Shown: piece after piece, positions 17,805 through 26,832 of the stretch
Layout: every line of letters starts with the position of its first letter
Position numbering within the stretch: position 1 is the first letter of the stretch
DNA from: Enterobacter chengduensis
Lineage (GTDB): Bacteria > Pseudomonadota > Gammaproteobacteria > Enterobacterales > Enterobacteriaceae
Direction of reading: 5' to 3'
NCBI RefSeq assembly: GCF_001984825.2
Contig: NZ_CP043318.1
Span: 2,914,001 to 2,978,000, forward strand
DNA: 64,000 nt
Notes under the pieces: model-generated
Told to the model about the DNA's origin: nothing
Databases searched by the model: none
The model's input: only the letters and a program-made list of their open reading frames with translations
Translations under genes and position numbers: made by a program

Positions 17805-19672
17805 ATCAGCGCCCTTTTACCCATGCGCGGGGCCCAGTAGCCAATCTCGCCGCGCTGCTGACTTTTCAGGGTGAACTCCGTAAAGCTGTTGATGGAGACC
17901 AGACGTGCCAGGAGACGCTCCATCACGCTGCCAAAAAGCCACGGGCTGGCGCCGGAAAAAGCACGCTCGTCTACCGTCAGGGTAATGCCGATCCCGCGTG
18001 CGAAAACCACCGGGCCGGGTTCTGGCACGCGGCGGTGAACCGGCTCCAGCACGCAGTGGCGCACCCCGTCGACCTGGCGCGCAACGGGCGTTTCGGCCAG
18101 GCTGGCGTACAGCCCTAACAGCTGGCGCAGGGCGGCCGCGCCCTCTTCGTTTTCGCTGTCCATCAGGCTGAGGTAGTTCATCTGCAGCTGGCTGATCAGC
18201 CGCCAGGTGCTGAACCCTTCGGCCAGCGCCGGGCGTGGCGGCGTCGGCCCCTTACGCAGGGTAAGCGATTTCACCGGCATGGAGTCGGCCATAATGAACT
18301 GCCCGAGCTCCTGCTGCAGCATTAGCGGCAGGTCGCGGCTGGTGCAGAGCACGTCGGCAGAGATATGGCGCAGGTTTTCCTGCCAGGGGGCGTGCTGTTC
18401 ATCCACCAGCGAGACGAAGACCTCCGAGCCGATATAGCCGGTGCGGGTGCCGTAGCGCAGGGCGTGCTCGGACAGCACGCGCTGTTCACGGCGCAGCGAG
18501 AAATAGGCCCCGTAGTTGCCCGCATCGCCGCTCCAGGTGCTCCAGAAAGGGCGAAACGTCCGGTCATCGCGCTGGCCGTCCGCGCTGCCATAGATTTTTT
18601 TTACCGCATAGATTTCATAATCCAGCGGCCGGATGTTATCGACCACCAGATGGTATTCATGCTGGCCTTCGTTCAGCTTCTGACGCGCCGCGACCTTGGG
18701 GAACAGGTTAATCACCGGCGTGCAGTGCAGCGCCAGATGGCTGGCATCGACCACGCGCTCCAGCTGTTCATCCGACTTGTCCAGCAGAATGAAGATGTCG
18801 AAGGCTTTTTCACCCTCGCAGCGCTGGATAAGACTGCCCAGGCCGCTCAGGCTGATAAAGCGGAAGCGCGCCGGAAACGCGAAATACTCCTGCAGCAGGC
18901 GATAGCCGTCAAAGTTACGCAGATCGTCCGGAAGCAGCGCCTGGTCAGGCTCAAAGCCCTCCTGGCGCAGCGCGACCGACGCCAGCAGCTGCCTCTGCGG
19001 CTGCGGGCCGACCGTCTGACAGACGATCCCGGCGTGGTGCTCCATCACCAGCTCCAGCAGCTTCAGCGCTTCAATGTCCGGACCGGCGAGGAAAAATTCC
19101 AGACGGTCGAAATCCAGATGCCCGAGATTTTGCGGACCGTCGCAGGCGATGCGGATCCGCAGGGCGCTGCCGATCTGCCGCTGGCTCAGGCCCAGCTGCG
19201 CGAGCGGCAGATCGGCGGGCACGCCGCCCAGCTCGACCCTGTCGATCTTCAGCGGCAGCAGGTTGACCTCGTGCGCCGTGGTATAGCTGCAGGTGACGCC
19301 GGTTTTTTTCAGCGCCAGGCTGTCCATCATGGTACCGCGCGGCACGATGAAGCCCTTGCTCAGGTCGCCCCGGCTGCTGTCGGGCGCAATCTCCGCGATG
19401 GCCATCGACGGCGTGGGCGCGAGATAGTTCGGCGCAATCATCTCCAGCAGACGCTGGGAGAAGCGCGGAAACTCCGCGTCCATTTTCATCTGCACGCGGG
19501 AAGTCAGAAAGGCGAACCCTTCCATCAGGCGTTCGGTATACGGGTCCGCCACGTCGATGCCGCGCATGCCCAGCCGTCCGGCGACTTTGGGATAGCGTTC
19601 GGCAAACTCGGCCCCCATTTCGCGCAGGTAGGCCAGCTCACGGTTGTAGTATTCGAGCAGTTTACTTTCCAT
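17801..19672 (-). CDS. tssF: T6SS baseplate protein TssF
   Basis: A 623-residue protein of the TssF/ImpG/VasA family, recognised by its N-terminus LLEYYNRELAYLREMGAEF and YPKVAGRL, and by MIAPNYLAPTPSMAI near residue 95. It forms the baseplate wedge with TssG. It begins two bases after the tssE stop and overlaps tssG by four bases. Full length. Confidence 0.96.
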   Translation of the reverse strand: MESKLLEYYNRELAYLREMGAEFAERYPKVAGRLGMRGIDVADPYTERLMEGFAFLTSRVQMKMDAEFPRFSQRLLEMIAPNYLAPTPSMAIAEIAPDSSRGDLSKGFIVPRGTMMDSLALKKTGVTCSYTTAHEVNLLPLKIDRVELGGVPADLPLAQLGLSQRQIGSALRIRIACDGPQNLGHLDFDRLEFFLAGPDIEALKLLELVMEHHAGIVCQTVGPQPQRQLLASVALRQEGFEPDQALLPDDLRNFDGYRLLQEYFAFPARFRFISLSGLGSLIQRCEGEKAFDIFILLDKSDEQLERVVDASHLALHCTPVINLFPKVAARQKLNEGQHEYHLVVDNIRPLDYEIYAVKKIYGSADGQRDDRTFRPFWSTWSGDAGNYGAYFSLRREQRVLSEHALRYGTRTGYIGSEVFVSLVDEQHAPWQENLRHISADVLCTSRDLPLMLQQELGQFIMADSMPVKSLTLRKGPTPPRPALAEGFSTWRLISQLQMNYLSLMDSENEEGAAALRQLLGLYASLAETPVARQVDGVRHCVLEPVHRRVPEPGPVVFARGIGITLTVDERAFSGASPWLFGSVMERLLARLVSINSFTEFTLKSQQRGEIGYWAPRMGKRALI

Positions 19673-19674
19673 GA

Positions 19675-20238
19675 TTACCCCGCATCTTTCAGTTCAAAAT
19701 GGCCGTTTTCCAGATCGACATCGGTACGAAACAGAAACTCCAGCGGGTAAGGCACGCACCACAAACGCCCTTTGATCTCGATGGAGAGCACGTTGTGCAG
19801 ATCCAGCGAGGAGGTATCCGACACGCAGCGGACCTGCAGCCCCTGCGGCAAAATGCGCGGTTCAAAATTGATGATGGCCTCGGTGAGCTTGCGCTGAATG
19901 TCGTGCCATTCGATGTCCGACATTCTTTTTCCGGCCAGCGGCGCGACGCCGAAGTTAACCACCGAACGGCTCACGTGCGGCAAGGCGCTCAAATCGCCGG
20001 AGGCGTCGTGATTGATGGTGTTAAACAGCCACTGCAGATCCCGCAGGACGCTGCGGCGCAGGGCGGCGTGGGTGATCAGATTGCTGTTGACCGACTCGCG
20101 CTTTTTTTCCGGGTCGTTATCGGTGAGGCGATCGAGCAGCGAGGGCTGCATTTTGTCGCGCGCCCCCACCTTCTCCTGCTTGCTGCGGGCTTGCCAGCCG
20201 CTGCGCAGCAGATCGCCTTCGCCAGCGGGATTACTCAT
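19675..20238 (-). CDS. tssE: T6SS baseplate protein TssE (gp25-like)
   Basis: A protein of about 187 residues with a gp25-like domain (about 60-180): LPHVSRSVVNFGVAPLAGK and ILPQGLQVRC are typical. TssE starts sheath polymerisation at the baseplate. The start at 20238 (MSNPAGEG) is chosen because GGA lies eight bases upstream; an ATG three codons earlier (20247) is possible. Either start overlaps the end of tagJ. Confidence 0.93.
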   Translation of the reverse strand: MSNPAGEGDLLRSGWQARSKQEKVGARDKMQPSLLDRLTDNDPEKKRESVNSNLITHAALRRSVLRDLQWLFNTINHDASGDLSALPHVSRSVVNFGVAPLAGKRMSDIEWHDIQRKLTEAIINFEPRILPQGLQVRCVSDTSSLDLHNVLSIEIKGRLWCVPYPLEFLFRTDVDLENGHFELKDAG

Positions 20239-21043
20239 CGGCGTCATCCGTCGCAAACGTCACGAGGCCTAACGACAGCAGCGGGCTTTCGCTCCGCTCG
20301 CTCAGCCAGGCCTTCTGGCCCATACCTGTGTAAAGGGTGCCGTCGTCATCGAGCGGCTGCCAGTCGGTGGTGCGGCCCAGCTTGACCGCATCCGAAGCAT
20401 CGGCTGCAAACGGATAACGCGCCGGGATCTGGCACACCTGCTCCGTCCCGTCGGTCAGGCGCACCAGCGCGTGACGCCAGACCAGATCGGTCACGCTGGC
20501 AGGCGCCTGGAAACGGATCTCCGCGATAGCGTTAAGCGGCAGCCAGAAATAGCGGCCGTTGACGAGGGTTTCGCACACCGGGCCGAGACGGGCATCGCCG
20601 TCCATCAGCCAGTCGAAGGCCTGCGTCTCCTCGTTTTCGAGGGTGATGTGGCCGGGGTAGGCCTGCGCCTGTTCAAGGGCTTCCAGGCGCAACGCCTGCG
20701 CGCGTTCGCCCTCCTCGCCAAGCGCCGCGGCCAGCGTCGTCAGCCACGGCCACTGGGTTTCAGGCATGGCCGGACGCGCCTGTCCCGCCATCACCTGCGC
20801 GCGCTGCAGCTCGCCCTGGATGGACTGCTCCAGCAGCGTGACGGTGGGTTTCGCCTGCGGCTTCAGCGCCAGCCAGCTTTTCAGCTGGGTCAGCGCGCGG
20901 GTCCAGTTGCCGCTGAGGATTAAAAACTGCACGAACGCGGCGCGAAGATCGGCATCCGCCGGACGGGCTTTGATGTCAGCTTCAAGGCGCGCCAGCGCGT
21001 CGCTGAGCGACTCACCCGCCAGGTGTTGATAGAGCGTATTCAT
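20231..21043 (-). CDS. tagJ: T6SS accessory protein TagJ/ImpE
   Basis: A 270-residue protein of the ImpE/TagJ family: an N-terminal helical repeat part (about 1-120, AGESLSDALARLEADIKARP) and a C-terminal domain with WLMDGDARLGPVCE and RYFWLPLNAI. TagJ is an accessory protein reported to bind the sheath and ClpV side of the machine. The ATG at 21043 follows AAGGAG; a GTG two codons upstream is less likely. Confidence 0.88.
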   Translation of the reverse strand: MNTLYQHLAGESLSDALARLEADIKARPADADLRAAFVQFLILSGNWTRALTQLKSWLALKPQAKPTVTLLEQSIQGELQRAQVMAGQARPAMPETQWPWLTTLAAALGEEGERAQALRLEALEQAQAYPGHITLENEETQAFDWLMDGDARLGPVCETLVNGRYFWLPLNAIAEIRFQAPASVTDLVWRHALVRLTDGTEQVCQIPARYPFAADASDAVKLGRTTDWQPLDDDGTLYTGMGQKAWLSERSESPLLSLGLVTFATDDADE

Positions 21044-21052
21044 CGCCACTCC

Positions 21053-22051
21053 TTAATTCGCCGCGCGCCATGCGCCGACGGCCGGATCGCGCAGCTGAGG
21101 ACGCAGGGTGTCAATCAGCACGATATTCAGCGGAGCGCCAGGTGCGACCCAGGCGCTCCACGTTTTTTTCACCGCCGCGATGCGCGCCTGCAGTTTTGCG
21201 TCATCGCTGGCGGTCTCGCGGGAAATCTCCACCGCCACGGTGCCGTTGCTCTTCCAGCTGTTCAGGGCGTTATCGTAAGGCAGAATCATCCAGCTCTGGT
21301 CGCTGTCTGGCGTGCTGAAGACCATGCGCTCTTTGTTAACGGAGGTGATCAGCGCTTTTTCCGGATCGGCGCTTTGATTCAGACCGGTCACCGGGAAGCC
21401 ATGAATGTAGGTCACCGCCATCTCTTTTTGTCCGCCGCTGCGGGACAGCGACACGACGGTGTGCCCGCTCAGCCAGCTGCCGTTACCGCAGCGGGTGGTC
21501 TCAGAATCGGGAATAAAGAGCGCCGGTGCAGACGCGCCCCCTTCCCAGAAGGTGCGCAGGTGGCAGCCGTCCTGAAGGGTAAACTCCTGCCACGGCGTGC
21601 GGTCCGCGGCAACCGTGCGGGAAGCCACGTCCTGGTCCGGCGGCAGCAGCGCGCCGCTGGCGGTGGCTGCGGTGACGGTCTCAGCAGGCGCGGCCTGCTC
21701 CTGTTTCACCACCAGCGCCCAGTCCTGGGCTTTGCCTGCCGTGCCCTGCGCCAGCAGGGTCCCCGCCGGATCGTTGAGCGTCCAGCTGAGTTTACTCACT
21801 TTGCTGCACTGGTGTTCCAGCAGCGAGCCAAGACGCGGCACAAAGTTCTCCAGCACGGAGACGTCTTTCTTGCCGTTCGCCACGATGCGCAGCGCCACCT
21901 CTGGCTTACACCAGCTCTGCGGCGTGTTGTCTTTGATGTTGTCGATCCAGATATCCAGCTTCTGCGCAGGAGACTGCACGATGCGGAAATTCTCAGCCTG
22001 CGCGGTAGAGGTCGCCGCCAGAAGTGCCAAACCCGATAGCCAAAGTTTCAT
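21053..22051 (-). CDS. Exported T6SS-associated protein (possibly VasI/TagO-like)
   Basis: A 332-residue protein with a signal peptide MKLWLSGLALLAATSTAQA. The start at 22051 is chosen because it gives a clean signal peptide; the frame is open further upstream. The mature protein has several Cys residues (SWCKPEV, EHQCSK, DGCHLRTF, TTRCGNG), suggesting disulfides, and a central Ala/Thr/Glu linker near 120-150. Position between pppA and tagJ is that of accessory periplasmic proteins annotated VasI or TagO in related clusters. The family assignment is uncertain. Confidence 0.6.
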   Translation of the reverse strand: MKLWLSGLALLAATSTAQAENFRIVQSPAQKLDIWIDNIKDNTPQSWCKPEVALRIVANGKKDVSVLENFVPRLGSLLEHQCSKVSKLSWTLNDPAGTLLAQGTAGKAQDWALVVKQEQAAPAETVTAATASGALLPPDQDVASRTVAADRTPWQEFTLQDGCHLRTFWEGGASAPALFIPDSETTRCGNGSWLSGHTVVSLSRSGGQKEMAVTYIHGFPVTGLNQSADPEKALITSVNKERMVFSTPDSDQSWMILPYDNALNSWKSNGTVAVEISRETASDDAKLQARIAAVKKTWSAWVAPGAPLNIVLIDTLRPQLRDPAVGAWRAAN

Positions 22052-22067
22052 ATCGTTCCTTGTGTGT

Positions 22068-22865
22068 CTAATCAGTCCCGCAGGGAAGAAATTGTGCTGC
22101 GTCAGAGAGGGTGTGCAGCAAAGTGGTGTCCTGAGGGTTGCCCATCCATACCGCCAGGGCGGTATAGTTATCCTGCGCATTCCCCTCCTGCTCGCCATTC
22201 TTTTGAATGATTTGGTTCATTAAGGTCAGCCACTCCTGCGGCGTATTGACCATATGCAGCGACTGCTTCATCTGCTCTTCGCTGACGCCGTGCCAGAAGC
22301 CGTCGGTGCAGAGCAAGAACGCATCGCCGTCCTCCACCTGCACCACGTCGCTGTAGCTCGCTTCCGGCCCGCCGTTTTCAATTCCCAGCGCCAGATAGAG
22401 CAGGTTGCTGTTCAGGTTGTCGGTCTGGTGCCCGGCATCCTTCATCTGCTGCACCAGGCTGTGGTCGGTGGTCACATGCCACAGCCATCCCCGACGGAAG
22501 AGGTAGAGGCGGCTGTCTCCGGCGTGCGCCCAGTAGGCCAGCCCGTAATCCCGGTCAATGAACAGGCTGACCAGCGTCGTGCCCATCCGGCGATAGTCCT
22601 GAACGGCCTGCTGTTCGCTGAGAATGGTGCGGTTCGCGGTCTGCACGTAGTCGCGGATATGCTGCGCATTAAGATGTTTGTCGCCATCGAAGCGGGAGAT
22701 AATGCTGTTGCGGGCCAGCTCGGCAGCCACCTCACCGCCCGGCAGCCCCGCGATGCCGTCGCAGACGACAAAGCAGGCTGAACGTTCCCCAATGGTTTCT
22801 CCCGTCTGATCCTGGTTGCTGGCGCGCGTCCCCTGGCGGGAGAGAGAAGCCGTTGCGATATTCAT
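22068..22865 (-). CDS. pppA: T6SS PP2C-type phosphatase PppA
   Basis: A 265-residue PP2C phosphatase with the expected metal-binding motifs: SNQDQTG near residue 18, VCDGIAGLPGGE at 34-45, HAGDSRLYL near 115, CTDGFW near 185 and DNYTAL near 236. It reverses PpkA phosphorylation of TagH/Fha and so resets or restrains firing. The start overlaps the tagH stop as ATGA, so kinase substrate and phosphatase are translated together. Confidence 0.94.
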   Translation of the reverse strand: MNIATASLSRQGTRASNQDQTGETIGERSACFVVCDGIAGLPGGEVAAELARNSIISRFDGDKHLNAQHIRDYVQTANRTILSEQQAVQDYRRMGTTLVSLFIDRDYGLAYWAHAGDSRLYLFRRGWLWHVTTDHSLVQQMKDAGHQTDNLNSNLLYLALGIENGGPEASYSDVVQVEDGDAFLLCTDGFWHGVSEEQMKQSLHMVNTPQEWLTLMNQIIQKNGEQEGNAQDNYTALAVWMGNPQDTTLLHTLSDAAQFLPCGTD

Positions 22866-24637
22866 TTGTCTTCCGATCCGCTCTGTGAGTCTTTGTACTG
22901 ATTCACCTCCATGTCATACGCATGAAGGAAGGCCTCGCCGAAGAGGGTGTGGAAGTCATCCTCAATCTCGCCCGCCGTCTCGCCCGCCGTCTCGCCATAG
23001 CTGCGAACAAAATAGTCCCACAGGGCGGCTTTGCGGCTGCCCGGCAGCGCCAGACGCGAGGTCATGCCGTTCTGCTTCGCCTGCTCTTCCAGCTGCTCCG
23101 GGTTAAAGGACTGCAGCATCGCGGCGATAATGGCGCGAATGCCGGAGATCATCCCCAGCTGGTGCGCCTGCAGATCGATCAGCGCGTCGCGCACGGACTT
23201 TGTTGGCGGCATAAAGCCCGGCATCGGGGTGCCGAACATCTGGATCAGGACGGTTTTCCCGGTTGGCAACAGCTTGAACGGGTTGTTGGCGTCGTCCAGC
23301 ACCATGGTCATGTCGGCTTTTACGCCGCGCTTGAGGATAGAACGCGAGGAGAGCAGCGCCACGGTCCCCTGGGAGAACATGCCGAGGATCTGTCCCAGCT
23401 GACGCATGTTTTCGCGGTCAAACTGCGGAACGGGCTGCATTTCGCTCAGCCCCATCCCCTCCAGCAGCGCCTCCAGCAGCTCACCCTGCAGCACGTCGCC
23501 CTTCTCACCGCTGTTTGCCGTGGCGGTTGGAGAGGCAGCGTTATTGACCGGGTCGATGCGCAGGCGGCCCTTCGGCGCCTGCGCGCTGCTGCGCGCAACG
23601 GCCTGTGGCGTAGGCAGGGTAAAGCCGGCGTAATCCGGGCGCGCGGGCTCTTCTTCAGCACGCGGTTCTTCCTGCGGCTCAGGAGCGAACAGCGGGGAAT
23701 CGGCCAGCACGTCCTCTTCCTGCTCAGGTTCCGACACTGGCGCAGGCTTATCGTCAATCACGTCATCCGGATGGGTTAACGGCGCGCCGCCCATCAGCCC
23801 GAGCGGGTCGTCATTTCGCGCGGCCGGCGCGCTGGCCTTACCGCCAAACAGCGCCAGCGGATCGAGCTCATCCGCCGCCTCTTCCTCTGGCTTAACGGGG
23901 TTCGTCTCGCCCGGCTGCACCAGCGTTGACGGGGTAACGTCGTCGAAAATGCTCTCTTTTTTGAACAACGCTTCGTCGCTGAACAGCGTGTCCGGGTCGA
24001 CATGCTTACGCTCAAGCGTGGGATCGCTGTCGTTGAACATCGCCAGCGGATCTTCGGCGTTACGCTCCGGGGCCGCAGGCTGAGAGAACGGGTCGTGCGA
24101 CGCCGCAGGCTGCGGCTTTGTGCGGTTGCTTGAGATGCTGTCGGAGATGGAGAACTCCTGCATCAGGCTATCCCAGATTTCCGTTGGCACGGCGGTCGGC
24201 TCGGTTTTTCCGCGCGGTGCAGCACTGGCCGGTTTCGGCTGCGGAGCGGGCGCGGATGCGGCTGCCGGACGCGCCTGCTGCTGCATGCTGGCCGCCATAC
24301 GGCTGACGGGCTGCGTGTCGTGGATAAGCTCAGCCACTTCGATACGGTAGTCGTCAATACCGAGAATGTCGCCATCCTGCAGTTCAACCTGACGCCCCCG
24401 CTCCAGCGGAATATCATTCAATACCACGCGGGTGACGCTGCCACGGTTGGTGACACGGCATTCACCATTGGCGTCAACGTGAACAATGGCCTGCAGGCGC
24501 GAGATGGTGCGGTCATTGTCCGGCAACACCAGATTGTTATCCGTACCGCGCCCAATGGTGCCGCCCGGGGCATAAAAATCACAGCTGCTCTGCGGCGGCT
24601 GATGACCGGGTTTCGTAGAAATAATCGTGAATCGCAT
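22862..24637 (-). CDS. tagH: T6SS FHA-domain protein TagH (Fha/ImpI)
   Basis: A 591-residue scaffold. The FHA phosphothreonine-binding domain is at about 1-100 (GGTIGRGTDNNLVL, RTISRLQA, NRGSVTRVVLND). A long Pro/Ala/Glu-rich disordered middle follows, carrying repeated DPLxLF or DPLAMF-type segments (about 195-285). The C-terminal domain of about 200 residues is typical for ImpI proteins. It is the target of PpkA and PppA. Ribosome site CAGGA lies before the ATG. Confidence 0.93.
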   Translation of the reverse strand: MRFTIISTKPGHQPPQSSCDFYAPGGTIGRGTDNNLVLPDNDRTISRLQAIVHVDANGECRVTNRGSVTRVVLNDIPLERGRQVELQDGDILGIDDYRIEVAELIHDTQPVSRMAASMQQQARPAAASAPAPQPKPASAAPRGKTEPTAVPTEIWDSLMQEFSISDSISSNRTKPQPAASHDPFSQPAAPERNAEDPLAMFNDSDPTLERKHVDPDTLFSDEALFKKESIFDDVTPSTLVQPGETNPVKPEEEAADELDPLALFGGKASAPAARNDDPLGLMGGAPLTHPDDVIDDKPAPVSEPEQEEDVLADSPLFAPEPQEEPRAEEEPARPDYAGFTLPTPQAVARSSAQAPKGRLRIDPVNNAASPTATANSGEKGDVLQGELLEALLEGMGLSEMQPVPQFDRENMRQLGQILGMFSQGTVALLSSRSILKRGVKADMTMVLDDANNPFKLLPTGKTVLIQMFGTPMPGFMPPTKSVRDALIDLQAHQLGMISGIRAIIAAMLQSFNPEQLEEQAKQNGMTSRLALPGSRKAALWDYFVRSYGETAGETAGEIEDDFHTLFGEAFLHAYDMEVNQYKDSQSGSEDK

Positions 24638-24666
24638 GGCGTATTCCTGCTGGTATGATTAGCGCT

Positions 24667-24706
24667 CAAACGCTGCCGCTCTCGGGGGTGAAAACGGCGG
24701 CGTTTG
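24667..24706. other. Stem-loop between lipoprotein gene and tagH
   Basis: CAAACGCTGCCG (24667-24678) and CGGCGGCGTTTG (24695-24706) form a 12-bp stem with one mismatch around a 16-base loop. No T-run follows on the minus strand. It lies downstream of the lipoprotein gene and 30 bases before tagH. It may weaken readthrough or protect RNA ends. Confidence 0.4.
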
Positions 24707-24720
24707 GGGGTTAACACATT

Positions 24721-25122
24721 CTATTCAGTCTGCGTAAGCTTAAACTGGCCTGAAGGATCTTCTTGTAAGGTGAAACGGGCAGCATAGCGAATAGAATCGT
24801 TTTTCCCTGACACTTTCAGAGCAACATCATATTCTCCGGCTTGCCACGCAATCCCCTTCCACTGGTGACACTGTTGGGTCGTTAACGTCACCTCAGGGCT
24901 AAACGTTGACGGCGGCGATATCGCTTTCCATTCATTTCCCGCGCGTTTCATTATGGTGGGCGAATGGCTGGTGACAGGCGCGTCTAACCCGGAGATAGCG
25001 GGAATAGCAAAGCAGGGTTCGTTGTTCTTTAGCGTAACCGAAAGCGACTGATATTGTGCAGGATGAGAGACACAGGCACTCACCGTTAATGCGATTGCTA
25101 CAACACTGAGTAACTGTTTCAT
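24721..25122 (-). CDS. Lipoprotein, candidate immunity to the neighbouring HExxH effector
   Basis: A 133-residue lipoprotein: signal MKQLLSVVAIALTV followed by lipobox SAC at about residue 19. The mature part has one further pair of Cys residues (EPCFAIP, TQQCHQW) and a beta-rich pattern. Small lipoproteins like this have been named putative T6SS periplasmic immunity proteins in Enterobacterales. The ATG at 25122 overlaps the stop of the upstream gene as ATGA, so the two are co-translated, which supports an effector-immunity pair. Confidence 0.65.
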   Translation of the reverse strand: MKQLLSVVAIALTVSACVSHPAQYQSLSVTLKNNEPCFAIPAISGLDAPVTSHSPTIMKRAGNEWKAISPPSTFSPEVTLTTQQCHQWKGIAWQAGEYDVALKVSGKNDSIRYAARFTLQEDPSGQFKLTQTE

Positions 25123-25661
25123 AACCATACCCGCCGATCTTTAGGATTTTGAATAAACAACGATAACACCGGTAGGTATTTATCCTTCAGGTCGGGTCCG
25201 ATAATTCCCTCAAAACCTGCGATGTTTCGGAAATCACCCAGACCGTAATTTATCAGATAATAAAAATCTGAAATGATAGAAGCCTGCTGCTCCATACCAA
25301 AGTCCGATAGTTTTTTATCGGGGGGCAGAGAATAATTATAACTTGCTGCCCAACTGAATGCCCCTCGGGTTCGAACATTCATTCCAATCTGATGCTGCAA
25401 TACATGCACCATTTCGTGAATAAACCAGTGTTTATATCGCGGAACTTCTATTGAAAAGTCATCCCGATAATGCGGCTCGCGAAAATAGAGCTCACCGTTG
25501 GGGGTCATCGCGACATCTGTCGACTGCATATTAAATGGCAAATAGCTTTTATTATGGACTTTCACTTCTGAGTACTTTATTGCGTCACCAAAAACCGAGC
25601 GCGCCAGTGCTATTTCGCCAATGGTGAGAGGACGGGCGCCTCCTTCCTGCAAACTTGCCAT
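25119..25661 (-). CDS. HExxH metallopeptidase-like T6SS effector candidate
   Basis: A 180-residue protein directly behind hcp. It carries HEMVH at residues 82-86, followed by VLQHQIG, the zinc-binding HExxH helix of metallopeptidases, and a later FGMEQQASII segment (near 120) that may give the third zinc ligand. The overall pattern resembles DUF4157-like proteases and proteins labelled vgr-related in enterobacterial T6SS loci. No signal peptide. The start at 25661 has GGAAGGAAG upstream. The small size fits transport inside the Hcp tube. A periplasmic lipoprotein is co-translated, so the target is probably periplasmic. The peptidase activity is inferred from the motif. Confidence 0.68.
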   Translation of the reverse strand: MASLQEGGARPLTIGEIALARSVFGDAIKYSEVKVHNKSYLPFNMQSTDVAMTPNGELYFREPHYRDDFSIEVPRYKHWFIHEMVHVLQHQIGMNVRTRGAFSWAASYNYSLPPDKKLSDFGMEQQASIISDFYYLINYGLGDFRNIAGFEGIIGPDLKDKYLPVLSLFIQNPKDRRVWL

Positions 25662-25718
25662 GCTATCTTCCTTCCCGGTTGATAATGACCGGGGAAAACT
25701 CCCCGGCCACACATGCGA

Positions 25719-26201
25719 TTACGCTTCTTTGTTCTCTTTGATGTTCCAGCCAGCGCTGCTTTCAGCACCTTTACCACCGGCAGTGGTCTGCTCCCAGTAC
25801 TGCTGTTTCACTTTCGCAGCCTGGAACGCGTAGGTCACACCAACGGTATCGCCGTTGTCTGCACCGGTGTACTGAACAGAGGTCACCAGCACATCTTCCA
25901 GCGTGATGCGGGTGTATTCCACCTGCTGGCCGCCGGCTTTACAGACGGACAGTTCAACTTTGGTCAGGTGTTTACCGCTGGCGCAGTGCTTCAGGATAGC
26001 GGTGGTGGATTTGTCGATCAGGGCGTTAACGTGCAGGTCGTTAAAGTTAACTTTACCGGCACCGCCGCCACCGCCAACGCTCATATTACCTGGCTGGGAA
26101 GCGCCCCAGGAGAAGGAGGTAATATCAGTCCAGCCGGTGTGGTTAGAATCTTTAGATTCGCCCGTAACACCCTCGACCTTCAGAAACATATCAATAGCCA
26201 T
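25719..26201 (-). CDS. hcp: T6SS tube protein Hcp (TssD)
   Basis: A 160-residue Hcp, the normal length, starting MAIDMFLKVEGVTGESKD. It has the family pattern of DSNHTGWTDITSFSWG near 20-35 and SAGWNIKENKEA at the end. Hcp hexamers stack to form the tube and carry small effectors in their lumen; Tae4 upstream and the HExxH protein downstream are such candidates. The frame is open further upstream but the family start and GAAGAG ribosome site fix the start. Confidence 0.97.
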   Translation of the reverse strand: MAIDMFLKVEGVTGESKDSNHTGWTDITSFSWGASQPGNMSVGGGGGAGKVNFNDLHVNALIDKSTTAILKHCASGKHLTKVELSVCKAGGQQVEYTRITLEDVLVTSVQYTGADNGDTVGVTYAFQAAKVKQQYWEQTTAGGKGAESSAGWNIKENKEA

Positions 26202-26311
26202 AATATCTACTCTTCGTGGATGAACAATATTGCTTTCGAAAAAGCACTTATATGGCAAACAGGAAAGCATGGGGCTGAATAAAACCGTCCATATTTTACC
26301 TCTGCCTCACA

Positions 26312-26370
26312 TCAAATGACCCGTGTCATTTGACAGTCTTACATTCCCTCTGAATGAAAAGAAGGAATGT
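26312..26370. promoter_or_regulatory. Two inverted repeats in the hcp upstream region
   Basis: TCAAATGAC (26312-26320) and GTCATTTGA (26325-26333) form a perfect 9-bp inverted repeat with a 4-base gap. ACATTCC (26341-26347) and GGAATGT (26364-26370) form a second one. Both lie in the 180-base gap between tai4 and hcp, the largest gap inside the core T6SS operon. They could be an operator, or RNA hairpins separating the very highly expressed hcp from upstream genes. No clear T-run. Confidence 0.4.
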
Positions 26371-26381
26371 GAAGTCTTTTA

Positions 26382-26807
26382 CTACTGCGGGTTATCCTGA
26401 ATCCAGGTGCGGTCAGGATCGCCAACTATTACCTGAGGAACCAGTTTATTCAATTCGTCGCTATGATAAAGACGGAGACAATTTAACGTTACGCCTTTGA
26501 TTTTTTGTGAACGTTCAGAGTGAAAGCTGTTCTTTTCGTCTTTATATTTATTTATCACAGCCTCAATTTTCCCCATGCCATTTTCAACATCGAAGGGCAT
26601 CCACTCCAGAAGTGCGCTTGCGCTGAGCCCTGCATCAGCAGAAAACTGGCCACCGTCGTCTGCCACCTCTGCAAGACAGCGTGCCAGAACGTAATCTTTC
26701 ATCACCTGTCTGTAAGTTTGTTGATGGAAGAATTGAAGGCCCGTATTAGCAGAATAAGATGAGCAACTAGTCAGAAAAAGAAACAGATAAAGTATTTTTT
26801 TAAACAT
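26382..26807 (-). CDS. tai4: Tai4-type immunity protein to Tae4 amidase
   Basis: A 141-residue periplasmic protein: signal peptide MFKKILYLFLFLTSCSSYSA, then a helical domain with YVLARCLAEVADD and TLNCLRLYHS Cys-containing helices, as in the Tai4 family. Tai4 dimers block the Tae4 active site in the periplasm. It follows tae4 by 25 bases. A second, Rap1a-like immunity gene lies on the other side of tae4. Confidence 0.85.
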   Translation of the reverse strand: MFKKILYLFLFLTSCSSYSANTGLQFFHQQTYRQVMKDYVLARCLAEVADDGGQFSADAGLSASALLEWMPFDVENGMGKIEAVINKYKDEKNSFHSERSQKIKGVTLNCLRLYHSDELNKLVPQVIVGDPDRTWIQDNPQ

Positions 26808-26832
26808 GGCGATATCTTTTTACGGTATAGCG

